DNA of 49,453 nt from Desulfovibrionaceae bacterium (GCA_910575755.1 CAJTFO010000011.1:1-49453); one strand, 5' to 3'. Positions 1 through 9,259 are shown, counted from the first letter of the stretch. Notes: generated from the letters alone by a model not told the origin. Numbers and translations are program-made.

Positions 1-71
1 TCAAAAAGTTCCACTGCCCGCAATCGCCTGTACTCCCGAACGTTTTTTGCTTTGCTGCTTGGTAGTTCCAT
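1..71 (-). CDS. N-terminal fragment of an unidentified protein, cut by the window edge
   Basis: Reading leftward from an ATG at 71-69 there is an open frame to the window edge that starts MELPSSKAKNVREYRRLRAV, 23 full codons. The basic, helical look of this stretch resembles the start of small helix-turn-helix transposase or regulator proteins, but too little is present to name a family. An imperfect palindrome lies 18 bp upstream and a remnant of an IS630-type end lies further upstream, so a mobile-element origin is plausible. No clear ribosome binding site is visible. It could also be chance. Confidence 0.35.
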   Translation of the reverse strand, partial: MELPSSKAKNVREYRRLRAVELF

Positions 72-88
72 GCCATGCAGTGTACCAG

Positions 89-113
89 TTTTGCTAAACA
101 TTGTTTAGTAAAA
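89..113. repeat. Imperfect palindrome, 11-bp arms
   Basis: Arms TTTTGCTAAAC and GTTTAGTAAAA pair at 10 of 11 positions around a 3-nt centre. It lies between the start of the left-edge reading frame and the IS630 remnant. It could be an operator, a terminal repeat of the left-edge element or a weak terminator. Nothing in the sequence decides between these. Confidence 0.5.
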
Positions 114-128
114 ATTTGGAAGATCAGT

Positions 129-170
129 AAATCCTGTGGATATATAAAAAATTAAAGTAAAACTGCTCTA
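129..170 (-). mobile_element. End fragment of an IS630-family element
   Basis: Read on the minus strand, this 42-bp stretch begins TAGAGCAG and runs through a Tn-end-like AT-rich block to CCACAGGATTT. It matches the transposase-3' end of the complete IS630-type element at 45241 almost base for base, and then the similarity stops. Only the end remains and no coding part is present. The first TAG is also the stop codon of gltB, so the element edge touches the gene end exactly. Confidence 0.75.
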
Positions 171-3100
171 AAGCACATCTTCGGTGGCCGGGGCCACATC
201 TCCGTCGTGCCTCTGGCTGGCGTGCCGGCGCGCGAGAGCGGCGCGCGCTTCCAGCGGCATGACCTTGACGAAAAGCGGGAGTTCCGCTTCCCAGTTGGCA
301 AGCAGGGCTTCGGCACGGGGGCTTCCGGTGTGGCGGACATGGTTTTCCAGCAGTCCGCGCAGCAGTTGTTTGTCGGCTTCGGTCCAGACGGATTCCAGTT
401 CCACGCTGTCGGTGTTGCAGCGGTTCTGAAAGCGTTCATCCCGATCATGGACAAAGGCCACGCCGCCGCTCATGCCCGCCGCGAAGTTGTAGCCGCAGCT
501 TCCCAGCACCACCACGACGCCCCCTGTCATATATTCGCAGGCATGATCGCCCGCGCCTTCCGCCACACACAGCGCGCCGCTGTTGCGCACCGCGAGACGT
601 TCGCCCGCGCGGCCCCGGAAGTAGGCTTCGCCGCTGGTGGCTCCGTACAGAGCCACGTTGCCGGTTATGGCCTGACCGGGCTCCAGCCCGGAAGAAGCGT
701 CCGGATCGGCGGGCCGTATGATCAGGCGACCTCCGCACAAACCTTTTCCGGCATAGTCGTTGGCATCGCCTTCCACGGTGATTTCCACGCCGGGGGCAAG
801 AAAGGCTCCGAGACTCTGGCCCGCGGAGCCGCGCAGCAGCGCGCGGAAGAAGGGGCCGTTCGCCGCCGCGTCTTTCAGGCGGCGGATACCGTGACGACGG
901 ACCAGATCGCCGGAAAGCAGCGCTCCCACGGCGCGATCCGAATTGCGTACCCCGGCGGAGAAAACCCGGCGGGCCGGGCCGCCTTCCAGCGCGTCCCGAC
1001 CGGCATCAAGCATGGCCTGTTCCAGCGGCGTGGGAGCAAAGGCCCTGTCGTTGCCGCGCTCTTCAGGAGCGGCGGGCAGCGGAGCGTCGAGCAGCTCTCT
1101 CCAGTCCAGCAGGGCGCGTTTGCCCGTGGCGGGGACAGGCTTCAGCAGGTCAAGGCGATCCCGTGCCGCTTCCAGATCGGGCAGTCCGAGGGCGGCCAGA
1201 TGGCGGCGCGCATCTTCCGCCACAAGACGCAGAAAGTTTTCCGCATGCGCCGGCCTGCCCGCAAAGCGGCGGCGGAGTTTTTCCTCCTGCGTGGCGATGC
1301 CTGCCGGGCAGCGGCCTTCATGGCATTTGCGGCACATGACGCAGCCGCAGCTCACCAGCAGAGCAGTGCCGAACCCGAATTCGTCCGCGCCGAGAATCGT
1401 CGCGATGACGATGTCGCGCCCGCTGCGCAGGCCGCCGTCAACCTGAAGCCGGATTCTGTCGCGCAGACCGCCGGCAACGAGTGCGCGGTGCGCCTCCGCC
1501 AGGCCGAATTCCCACGCTGATCCGCAGTGGCGTATGGCGGAAAGCGGGGCGGCTCCGGTACCGCCGTCGTGGCCGGAAATGAGAATACCGTCGGCTCCCG
1601 CCTTTGCCACGCCCAGGGCCACGGCGCCCACGCCGCTTTCCGCGGCGAGCTTGACAGAAATGCGCGAGGAAGGGTTGACCCGGCGCAGATCGTGGATGAG
1701 CTGGGTCAGATCCTCAATGGAATAGATGTCATGATGCGGCGGAGGGGAGACAAGGGTGACGCCGGGCATGGTGCGGCGCAGCCTGGCCACTTCCTCCGTG
1801 ACCTTGGCCGCGGGCAACTGGCCGCCCTCACCGGGTTTGGCTCCCTGCGCGATCTTGATCTGGATTTCATCCGCGTTGACCAGATAGTCCAGCGTCACGC
1901 CGAAGCGTCCCGATGCCACCTGACGGATGCGGGAACGGCTGTCGCCGCCCGCCTCATGCGCTCCGCGCGTCTCGTCCTCTCCTCCTTCTCCGCTGTTGGA
2001 GCGCGCTCCGGCGGCGTTGCACGCGCGGGCCACACAGGTATGCGCTTCGGCGCTGATCGCCCCAAGGGACATGGCCGCGCCCACAAAGCGGGTCATGATG
2101 GTTTCGGCGCTCTCCACCCTTTTCAGCGGCAGGGGATGTTCCGCCTCGACCAGACGCAGACAGGCGCGCGGGGTGAACGCGGGACTTTCCGCATCCGCCA
2201 GCGCGGCAAATCCGGCAAAGGCGGCGGGATCGGCGGATGTCTCCTCCGCTGATCCCGCGCGGGAAAATCCCACGGCCCGCTGCAGCAGCGTGACGCTTTC
2301 CCTGGTCCAGAAGCGGGTTTCGGACGGCGTGCGCCCTTCGCGCATCATGGCCTGTAATGCGGCGGCTTCGGCGGCGAACTCGCTCAGGCCGAATCCCCCG
2401 CCCGGCAGGGCGGAGCCAAGACGTACCGGCATGCCGGCAAAGCAGTTCCCGGCAAATTCCTCGTTCAGGCCGACGCATTCAAAGAAATGCCCGCCCCGGA
2501 AGCTGCGGAGCGTGGAAATGCCCAGCCGGGCCATGGCCTTGAGCAACCCCTTGCGCAGCGCGGTGATGTAAGCGGAACGGGCTTCCTCGTGGCTGAGTCC
2601 TCCCTCCGCGCCCAGTTTTTCGGCGTCATCCAGCGCTCCCCACGGGCAGACGGCGTCCGCGCCGCAGGCGATGAGTTGGGCCATGTGCATGGGTTCCCAC
2701 GCATCGCCGTTTTCCGAAATAAGCCCGCAGAGATGACGCTTGCGCGCGCGGATGAGATGATTGTGCAGTGCTGAGGCGGCAAGAAGGGAAGGAATGGGAA
2801 GCAGATTGTCCCTGTCGCTCCCGGCATCGCTGAGGATCAGCAGCGTCGCCCCCTGATCAAGAGCTTCAGCGGCCGCGCGGAACAGCGCTTCCAGTCCGTC
2901 ACGCAGGGCTTCTCCCGCGTCGGAACCGCGGACGGGCAGACGCCATACCGCATCAAGCCGGACAGGGCGCAGTTTGTCATGTCTTGCCAGCCGCAGGCGG
3001 AGCATGTCTTCGCGCTGAAGGAAAGGATGGGGCAGACGCAGGCGGAACAGGGCTTCCGGTTCGCGGGCGAGCAGATTGCCTTCCGGGCCTACATAGCTCA

Positions 3101-4775
3101 TGAGCGACATGGAAAGTTCCTCGCGCAGCGGGTCAATGGGCGGATTGGTCACCTGCGCGAAACGCTGGCGGAAATAGTCGAAGAAGGGCCGGGGAGCGTC
3201 GTCCAGAGCGGCGAGCGGTTCGTCATTGCCGGTAGAGAGAACAGGCTCCTGTCCCTTGAGCGCCATATGGCGCAGCGCGTCCATATCGCGCCGGGCGCGT
3301 TGCCAGACGCACGGCCGGACGAGGGGCAGGGAGCGCTCGCCGCATGCCGCCGCGTGCGCTTCGCCTGATTCGGCAGGGAAAAGATCGGCGGTGCTCAGGC
3401 TTGTCCGCATCTGCCAGCGGCGGTAGGGATGCTCGCGTACCACCTGCCCTTTCAGTTCCGCGTCGGTGAGCAGGCGGTGCTGGACAAGGTCGGCCATGAA
3501 CATGCGGCGCGCGCCCAGCTGACGGCGCTGCACACCGGGGGCGGAGTCCGTTTCTTCCCGCGCGAGGCTCACGCCGCTTTCCGAGGCAAAGATCAGCAGG
3601 CCCTCCCGGCTAAGGCTGTAACGGCCCGGTCGCAACGCGTTGCGATCAAGCATGGCTCCCACGCGGCGGAAACCGTCGGTGAACACCAGGGCAGAGGGAC
3701 CGTCCCATGCCTCCATCATGGCCGCGTGCCAGTCATAGAAGGCGCGCTTGTTGTCGCCCATGACAAAGGCCCGGCCAAAGGGTTCCGGCAGAAGCATCAT
3801 CAGGGAATGGGGCAGGGGCCTTCCTCCGCGCGTGAGCAGTTCCAGAACATTGTCCAGAGCTGAGGAATCGCTTCCGTCATCTTCAATGATCGGCCTGACT
3901 TCGCCCGGATCGCCGAACAGCGGTGAGGACAGGGCGGCTTCCCTGATCTTCATGTGTGTAAGATTGCTTTGCAGGGTATTGATTTCGCCGTTATGGGCCA
4001 GCATGCGGAAGGGCTGGGCCAGCCGCCAGCGCGGCATGGTGTTGGTGCTGAAACGCTCGTGAAAGATGGCAAAGGGAGCGGAGAAACGGGGATCGGCGAG
4101 ATCGGGATAAAAGTCCGCCAGTTTTGCTCCGGTGAGCATGGCCTTGTACACCACGCTGCGGGAAGACAGGCTGGCGACGTAAAAATCTTCCAGTTCCGGC
4201 AGTTCCCGCGCGGCCCTTTCCATGCCCTTGCGGGCGAGATACAGGCGGCGCTCCAGTTCCTCGCCCGGCTCGGCCAGCGGCGAAACCACGGCGGGAAGCA
4301 CGGAAGCGTCCCCAAATGCTCCGGGTGTTCCCGCGCGGGGCAGGACGAGAACCTGCACCATGCGCGGCATCTGCGAGCGTGCATGAGGGCCAAGCGCGTC
4401 AGGGCGGACAGGAACATCGCGTCCGTCCGCCAGTTCCAACCCTTGCGCGGCAAGGCTTTCCTCCACAAGCATCATGGCTCTTTTTCCTGCCGCCGCATCA
4501 CGGGGCAGAAAAAGCTGTCCGAACCCGAATACCGGGGGCAGAGTCCAGAAACGGCTCAGGAAATCAAGCGGAAGGGGGAGAAGCAGACCTGCCCCGTCGC
4601 CTTCGCCTCGTCCTGAGGCAAGGCCGCCGCGGTGGGCAAGGCTGGTCATGGCGGACAGGGCGTCTTCGATGATCTGGTGGGCGGGACGCCCGTCCAGGCG
4701 GGCCACAAAACCGACGCCACAGGCGTCGTGCTCACGGTTGGGATGGGTGATGCCGGTAGGCTGTCGTGTCGTCAT
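168..4775 (-). CDS. gltB: Glutamate synthase large subunit (GOGAT)
   Basis: Transfers the amide nitrogen of glutamine to 2-oxoglutarate, giving two glutamates in the cytosolic GS/GOGAT cycle. The 1535-residue product has all the parts of the large subunit. An N-terminal class II amidotransferase domain has its nucleophile at Cys19 (DACGVGF), so a short propeptide would be removed. Then come the central domain, the FMN-binding synthase domain (around 790-1170) with a Cys cluster near residues 1140-1158 (CVMCRKCHEGRCP) for a 3Fe-4S centre, and a C-terminal GXGXG repeat domain near 1365-1480. The start has GGCGG upstream. It lies 122 bp downstream of glnN on the same strand and is probably co-regulated with it. 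The NAD(P)H small subunit gltD is not in the window. The stop codon coincides with the edge of an IS630 remnant. Confidence 0.97.
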   Translation of the reverse strand: MTTRQPTGITHPNREHDACGVGFVARLDGRPAHQIIEDALSAMTSLAHRGGLASGRGEGDGAGLLLPLPLDFLSRFWTLPPVFGFGQLFLPRDAAAGKRAMMLVEESLAAQGLELADGRDVPVRPDALGPHARSQMPRMVQVLVLPRAGTPGAFGDASVLPAVVSPLAEPGEELERRLYLARKGMERAARELPELEDFYVASLSSRSVVYKAMLTGAKLADFYPDLADPRFSAPFAIFHERFSTNTMPRWRLAQPFRMLAHNGEINTLQSNLTHMKIREAALSSPLFGDPGEVRPIIEDDGSDSSALDNVLELLTRGGRPLPHSLMMLLPEPFGRAFVMGDNKRAFYDWHAAMMEAWDGPSALVFTDGFRRVGAMLDRNALRPGRYSLSREGLLIFASESGVSLAREETDSAPGVQRRQLGARRMFMADLVQHRLLTDAELKGQVVREHPYRRWQMRTSLSTADLFPAESGEAHAAACGERSLPLVRPCVWQRARRDMDALRHMALKGQEPVLSTGNDEPLAALDDAPRPFFDYFRQRFAQVTNPPIDPLREELSMSLMSYVGPEGNLLAREPEALFRLRLPHPFLQREDMLRLRLARHDKLRPVRLDAVWRLPVRGSDAGEALRDGLEALFRAAAEALDQGATLLILSDAGSDRDNLLPIPSLLAASALHNHLIRARKRHLCGLISENGDAWEPMHMAQLIACGADAVCPWGALDDAEKLGAEGGLSHEEARSAYITALRKGLLKAMARLGISTLRSFRGGHFFECVGLNEEFAGNCFAGMPVRLGSALPGGGFGLSEFAAEAAALQAMMREGRTPSETRFWTRESVTLLQRAVGFSRAGSAEETSADPAAFAGFAALADAESPAFTPRACLRLVEAEHPLPLKRVESAETIMTRFVGAAMSLGAISAEAHTCVARACNAAGARSNSGEGGEDETRGAHEAGGDSRSRIRQVASGRFGVTLDYLVNADEIQIKIAQGAKPGEGGQLPAAKVTEEVARLRRTMPGVTLVSPPPHHDIYSIEDLTQLIHDLRRVNPSSRISVKLAAESGVGAVALGVAKAGADGILISGHDGGTGAAPLSAIRHCGSAWEFGLAEAHRALVAGGLRDRIRLQVDGGLRSGRDIVIATILGADEFGFGTALLVSCGCVMCRKCHEGRCPAGIATQEEKLRRRFAGRPAHAENFLRLVAEDARRHLAALGLPDLEAARDRLDLLKPVPATGKRALLDWRELLDAPLPAAPEERGNDRAFAPTPLEQAMLDAGRDALEGGPARRVFSAGVRNSDRAVGALLSGDLVRRHGIRRLKDAAANGPFFRALLRGSAGQSLGAFLAPGVEITVEGDANDYAGKGLCGGRLIIRPADPDASSGLEPGQAITGNVALYGATSGEAYFRGRAGERLAVRNSGALCVAEGAGDHACEYMTGGVVVVLGSCGYNFAAGMSGGVAFVHDRDERFQNRCNTDSVELESVWTEADKQLLRGLLENHVRHTGSPRAEALLANWEAELPLFVKVMPLEARAALARRHASQRHDGDVAPATEDVL

Positions 4776-4831
4776 GAAAACCGCCGATCATGTTTGCGAA
4801 CCATGAAAATGGCGCGTGTTGGGGGAAGGGG

Positions 4832-4863
4832 CTGTCCGTCCGGCGCATGGGCCGGACGGACAG
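4832..4863 (-). terminator. Strong hairpin between glnN and gltB
   Basis: Perfect 13-bp stem (CTGTCCGTCCGGC and its complement) with a 6-nt loop, 35 bp after the glnN stop. No T-run follows on the minus strand, so it may be an mRNA-stabilising or partial-attenuation structure rather than a full terminator. It would set the ratio of glnN to gltB transcript. Confidence 0.55.
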
Positions 4864-4897
4864 GAGAAGAAAAGACGGAACGGATCAGAGCTCTTAA

Positions 4898-7129
4898 TCA
4901 ATGCGTCCAGAGCAGTTCCGCATACTTGGGCAGCGGCCAGGCCGCGTCGTCGGTCATGCCTTCCAGCGCATCACAGTGTTTGCGGCAGCGGAGCATGAGC
5001 GGCAGTACCACATCGCGGGCGGCCCGGGCGCGGGCCGGAGCGCCTTCCATGTCCGCAAGCTGTTCGCGGGCGGCGTGCAGCTCGTCCAGCGCGGTCATCA
5101 ACGCGGTGTTATGGGTACGGAAGGCCGTATAGCGTCTTTCTTCCTGACTTGTGACCGGACTGTTTGCAGCGCCTGCCCCGAAATCTGCCGTAGTACCTTC
5201 CGCCGCGCGGATTTCCGCCACCAGACGGGCGGCTCTGCCCTGTGCCCGTAGCGTCACGGGCAGCACGATTTCGCGCAGCATGCGTTCCAGCACAGAGGCT
5301 TCGAGGCCGATGGTCAGAGCATAGTTTTCCTGAAGAATTCCCTGACGCGCCAGAATTTCCGGTTCGGAAAGCACCCTGTTGCGCAGGAAGACCTCCATGA
5401 CTTCCGGGTCGTCATAATGCTCCAGCGCGGCCACGGTATCCTTCAGGTTGGGCAGGCCGCGCCGGGCGGCCTCTTTCGGCCATTCGGCGGAATAGCCGTT
5501 GCCGTTGAAGATGACGGGCATGTGTTCGCGGAACAGACGGGGCAGCAGATCCTTCAGGGCGTCGTTCAGTTCCTTTCCGCCTTCCACGGCAGCCTCAAGC
5601 TCGGTGGCGATATCGTCCAAGGCGCAGGCCACGGCGCTGTTCAGGGCGATATTGGCCGGAGCGATGGACTGGGAGGAGCCTATGGCCCGAAACTCGAACT
5701 TGTTGCCGGTAAAGGCGAAGGGGCTGGTGCGGTTGCGATCCGAGTAGTCGCGCGGCAGGGGCGGCAGAGTGGAAACGCCGATCTCCACGGGCGCGGTTCT
5801 GGCGTGCGCAGGCTGCTCTCCAATGATGTTCAGCAGGGTTTCTTCCAGCAGATCGCCAAGATACACGGAAATAATCGCGGGCGGGGCTTCATTGGCGCCG
5901 AGGCGGTGATCGTTGCCGGCTCCGATGGCGCCGAGACGCAGGGCCATGGCGTGTTTGTGCACGGCGCGCAGCACGGCGGCGAGAAAGACCAGAAACCGGG
6001 CGTTGGTGCGCGGGGTATCGCCGGGATCAAGCAGATTCCGGCCGTCGGAGGAGCACAGGGACCAGTTGTTGTGCTTGCCGCTGCCGTTCACGCCCGCAAA
6101 GGGCTTTTCGTGCAGCAGGCAGACGAAGCCATGCTCCGGGGCCACATGACGCAGCATGTTCATCGTGAGCATGTTGTGGTCGGTGGCGATGTTGACTTCC
6201 TCATACAGGGGGGCCATTTCAAACTGGCCCGGAGCCACTTCGTTGTGGCGGGTGCGCACCGGAATGCCCAGAGCGATGAGGCGGTTTTCCACATCCTGCA
6301 TGAAGGCCATGACGCGCCTGGGCACCGCGCCAAAATAGTGATCTTCCATTTCCTGCCCCTTGGGGGAGGGAAGGCCGCTCAGAGTCGCTCCGGTCATGAG
6401 CAGATCGGGGCGCAACGCGGCAAGACGGCGATCCACGAGAAAGTATTCCTGCTCCGCGCCGACCATGGGGCTGACATGGGTGGCCTCAGTGTCGCCGAAC
6501 AGTCGCAGCACGCGCAGAGCCTGCCGGGAAACGGCTTCAATGGAGCGCAGCAGTGGCGTCTTGCGGTCCAGCGACTCGCCGGACCAGGAATAGAAAATGG
6601 TGGGAATATGCAAGGTGTTGCCGCCCTTTCCGGGCAGAATGAAGACCGGCGAGGTGGGGTCCCAGGCGGTGTAGCCGCGCGCCTCGAACGTGGAACGGAT
6701 GCCGCCGGAAGGGAAGGAAGAGGCGTCGGGCTCCCCGCATACCAGCATCTTGCCGGAAAACTCCTGAATGGCGTGTCCGTCTCCGGTGGGGGCAAGGAAG
6801 GCGTCGTGCTTTTCCGCCGTGACGCCGGTCATGGGCTGGAACCAGTGCGTGTAGTGCGTTGCTCCGCGTTCCAGCGCCCAGTCGCGGATGGCGCTGGCGA
6901 CGATGTCCGCGATGTCCGCGGGCATGGGGGCGCGGCAGCGGATGGTCTTTTCCATCTTCCTGTATACGTCGCGCGGCAGACGTTCGCGCATGGCATGCAG
7001 ATTGAACACGTCACGGCCGAACAGGCTCTGCATGTCCACGGCCGGCCGCAGCGGGGCCGGGCCGGACGACTCTTCGGTGGTGTCGGCGGAAAGAATGGCA
7101 AGAATAGCTTCCTGACGCGGTGAACTCAT
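4898..7129 (-). CDS. glnN: Type III glutamine synthetase (GlnN)
   Basis: ATP-dependent amidation of glutamate to glutamine, the ammonium-capturing half of the GS/GOGAT cycle. The 743-residue length is typical of the large GSIII class and far longer than GSI. Visible landmarks are the KHNNWS active-site segment near residue 352 and the GSIII signature FNGNGYSAEWPKEAARRG near 538. I start at the ATG at 7129, preceded by AGGAG at good spacing; an upstream extension to 7207 lacks such a site and would run through the sigma-54 promoter. A -24/-12 promoter ends about 60 bp upstream, and gltB follows downstream. Regulation by the adjacent NifA-like activator is inferred. Confidence 0.96.
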   Translation of the reverse strand: MSSPRQEAILAILSADTTEESSGPAPLRPAVDMQSLFGRDVFNLHAMRERLPRDVYRKMEKTIRCRAPMPADIADIVASAIRDWALERGATHYTHWFQPMTGVTAEKHDAFLAPTGDGHAIQEFSGKMLVCGEPDASSFPSGGIRSTFEARGYTAWDPTSPVFILPGKGGNTLHIPTIFYSWSGESLDRKTPLLRSIEAVSRQALRVLRLFGDTEATHVSPMVGAEQEYFLVDRRLAALRPDLLMTGATLSGLPSPKGQEMEDHYFGAVPRRVMAFMQDVENRLIALGIPVRTRHNEVAPGQFEMAPLYEEVNIATDHNMLTMNMLRHVAPEHGFVCLLHEKPFAGVNGSGKHNNWSLCSSDGRNLLDPGDTPRTNARFLVFLAAVLRAVHKHAMALRLGAIGAGNDHRLGANEAPPAIISVYLGDLLEETLLNIIGEQPAHARTAPVEIGVSTLPPLPRDYSDRNRTSPFAFTGNKFEFRAIGSSQSIAPANIALNSAVACALDDIATELEAAVEGGKELNDALKDLLPRLFREHMPVIFNGNGYSAEWPKEAARRGLPNLKDTVAALEHYDDPEVMEVFLRNRVLSEPEILARQGILQENYALTIGLEASVLERMLREIVLPVTLRAQGRAARLVAEIRAAEGTTADFGAGAANSPVTSQEERRYTAFRTHNTALMTALDELHAAREQLADMEGAPARARAARDVVLPLMLRCRKHCDALEGMTDDAAWPLPKYAELLWTH

Positions 7130-7190
7130 GGCTTGCTCCTCAGGTGATGGCATGTGCCCGTGCTGTTCACGAGCATGACATGTCTGCTTA

Positions 7191-7207
7191 AGCAAAAAGA
7201 GCGCCAA
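7191..7207 (-). promoter_or_regulatory. Sigma-54 (-24/-12) promoter of glnN
   Basis: On the minus strand TTGGCGC is followed by TCTT and TTGCT, giving the invariant GG and GC separated by exactly 10 nt. It sits 62 bp upstream of the glnN ATG, leaving a leader of about 50 nt. The next gene upstream encodes a sigma-54 activator, which supports the reading. Confidence 0.8.
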
Positions 7208-7299
7208 AACAGATAATAGATTTCTTGTTGAAATAAAAATATTTTATTTCAATATATTAGATGTTCTGTTTTGAAATCGGCGTGGAGATGAATAATCAT

Positions 7300-7441
7300 A
7301 AAATCTACATTTATGTAGATTTTTTCGGAAACAGGTCACGGGGAAGTGCTGCCGAACGATAACTGAAAAGCAAAACAGGGAATCTACATTATGGTTGAAA
7401 ATATTCTTGTCCGACAACAGGTTTCGACATAATTGTAGATT
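7300..7441. promoter_or_regulatory. Paired inverted repeats, candidate upstream activator sites for glnN
   Basis: Two pairs of the octamer AATCTACA / TGTAGATT occur. At 7300-7323 the arms are 10 bp (AAAATCTACA, TGTAGATTTT) with a 4-nt spacer. At 7381-7388 and 7434-7441 the same arms are 45 nt apart. They lie roughly 110 and 220 bp upstream of the -12 element, the usual enhancer distance for sigma-54 activators. The motif is not the classical NifA (TGT-N10-ACA) or NtrC site. The rest of the 474-bp gap between glnN and the regulator is AT-rich and I see no gene in it. Confidence 0.5.
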
Positions 7442-7603
7442 TTTTGTATTATAGTACAATGTTGATACTGCTGTGCGGGATGTGTATTTTTGCTCCGGCA
7501 CGGGCGGCAGCAGCCGTTGCCGCAAGGGCAGCCCCTGTGCCACACGGACAAAAGGCAACAAGTGTCCACGACCGGCCTGCCTGCGCCTTCGTGAAGCGGC
7601 GCT

Positions 7604-9259
7604 TCACTTTTCTTGGGGAGGAACCGGTTTCCGGCGGAATTCCTTATAGGTAAGGCCGTATTTCTTCATGCGCAGAGCCATGATGCGATCGGTCAGCCCC
7701 AGTTCGCGGGCGGCCTTGCCCATATTGCCCTCATGACGGCGTAACGCCTCAAGGATACAGCCCTTTTCCAACTCGTCCAGACGGGGCTGAAGCGGACCGA
7801 TGGCACGGCCCTGCGCCCGCCGTGGGCCGGGAGCGAAAATCGGACAGCCCTTGCTGTGCAGCTCCGGGGGCAGATGCTGGGGCAGAATGACGCCCTCCTC
7901 TCCGGCCAGCAGCACGGCCCGCTCCATAATGTTTTCCAGTTCGCGGATATTGCCGGGCCATTCGTAGCGCTGGAGCATGTCCGCCGCGCTGAGGGAAAGG
8001 TGCATTTCCGTCCGTCCTCCCGCCGCTGCGAACTTTTTCATGAAGTGATCCGCCAGCAGGGCGATGTCCCCGCTGCGCTCGCGGAGCGGGGGCAGCTCAA
8101 TGGGGAAGACGTTCAGGCGATAATAGAGATCGCCCCGGAATGTTCCCTGATGAACCATATCTTCCAGCGGCCGATTGGTGGCGGTGATCAGGCGTACGTC
8201 CGCGCGGCGGGTTTCCGTGCCGCCCAGTCGTTCATAGCTGCGCTCCTGGATGACGCGCAGCAGTTTGGCCTGGGTAAGCGGGGGCAGATCTCCCACTTCA
8301 TCCAGAAACAGCGTGCCGCCGTCCGCCTGTTCAAAGCGGCCCCGGTACAGGCCCTGCGCCCCTGTGAACGCCCCGCGTTCGTGGCCGAACAGTTCGTTTT
8401 CCACCAGCGTTTCAGGCAGGGTCGCGCAGTTCAGGGTGATAAAGGGCCTGTCCGCACGCGGGCTTGCCGCGTGGATGGCCAGTGCGGCCAGCTCCTTGCC
8501 CGTTCCGCTTTCCCCCCGCAGCAGCACCGTGGCGGGAGAGCGGGCCACCTGATCGATGCGGATATAGACCTGCTGCATGGCCTCGCATGACCCCACGAAA
8601 AAGGGAGAACGGAGGCTTACTCTGCCTCTGTCATGTCCTCTGGCGGCGGCTCGGCTCGCATCCCGCTCCGGGAGGCAGCTCTGGCGGACTCTGGCCGCGC
8701 GGGCCAGCATGGAGGCAATAATGGTCAGCAGGCGGGCGTCTTCCTCCAGAGTGGAGGTGTCGGCAAAAAGCCGATCCACGGACAAAGCGCCGATGGCCTG
8801 ATCATCGACTCGGATGGGCACGCAGATAAAGGAAACGGCATCCTTGCGCAGATTTCGGGAACGGGTGCGGTTGAGAAAGAGCGGCTCATCCGACACGTTG
8901 GAAATGACCATGGAGCGTCCCATACGGATAACCGTGCCGGTGACGCCTTCTCCCGCCGCATAGTGTCCGCGCGCCTGTTCCGCGGCATTGAGTCCGTATG
9001 AGCTTTCAATGTGGATGCTCCCGTCCCTGGGGGAAACCAGAGAGATGGAGCCCCGCATCATGGCCATGTGCCGGGCCATGAGGCACAACGCGCCGTCCAG
9101 GGTTTCGCCGATATGGGCCGCGCTGTCGAGAAGTTGGCTTAACTCAAAGAGCAGGCGCAGTTCACGCACATCATCGCGCACGCCATTGCGCAGACTGGGC
9201 AGAGGATCGTTCTGATCCGTCCCGGATGCGACGGGACGGCGTGGAGGGGATATGTTCAT
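7604..9259 (-). CDS. NifA-like sigma-54-dependent transcriptional activator
   Basis: A 551-residue enhancer-binding protein with three parts. An N-terminal GAF domain (about 30-190) should sense a nitrogen or energy signal. The AAA+ domain (about 215-455) has Walker A GESGTGKE, the sigma-54 contact loop GAFTGA and GTLFLDEVGD. A C-terminal Fis-type helix-turn-helix ends MALRMKKYGLTYKEFR, a NifA-like tail. It lacks a receiver domain, so it is not a classical NtrC. It lies upstream of glnN in the same orientation with a sigma-54 promoter between them, so control of glnN-gltB is the simplest job. Whether it also controls nitrogen fixation cannot be judged here. The start has only a weak ribosome binding site. 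Confidence 0.9.
   Translation of the reverse strand: MNISPPRRPVASGTDQNDPLPSLRNGVRDDVRELRLLFELSQLLDSAAHIGETLDGALCLMARHMAMMRGSISLVSPRDGSIHIESSYGLNAAEQARGHYAAGEGVTGTVIRMGRSMVISNVSDEPLFLNRTRSRNLRKDAVSFICVPIRVDDQAIGALSVDRLFADTSTLEEDARLLTIIASMLARAARVRQSCLPERDASRAAARGHDRGRVSLRSPFFVGSCEAMQQVYIRIDQVARSPATVLLRGESGTGKELAALAIHAASPRADRPFITLNCATLPETLVENELFGHERGAFTGAQGLYRGRFEQADGGTLFLDEVGDLPPLTQAKLLRVIQERSYERLGGTETRRADVRLITATNRPLEDMVHQGTFRGDLYYRLNVFPIELPPLRERSGDIALLADHFMKKFAAAGGRTEMHLSLSAADMLQRYEWPGNIRELENIMERAVLLAGEEGVILPQHLPPELHSKGCPIFAPGPRRAQGRAIGPLQPRLDELEKGCILEALRRHEGNMGKAARELGLTDRIMALRMKKYGLTYKEFRRKPVPPQEK

Noticed and set aside
5417..7123. 568-codon plus-strand frame
   Set aside because: Antisense shadow of glnN.
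7591..7607. Palindrome GTGAAGCG-G-CGCTTCAC followed by TTTT on the plus strand
   Set aside because: It would terminate plus-strand transcription where no plus-strand gene ends; on the minus strand it overlaps the regulator's stop and lacks a T-run. Not called a terminator.
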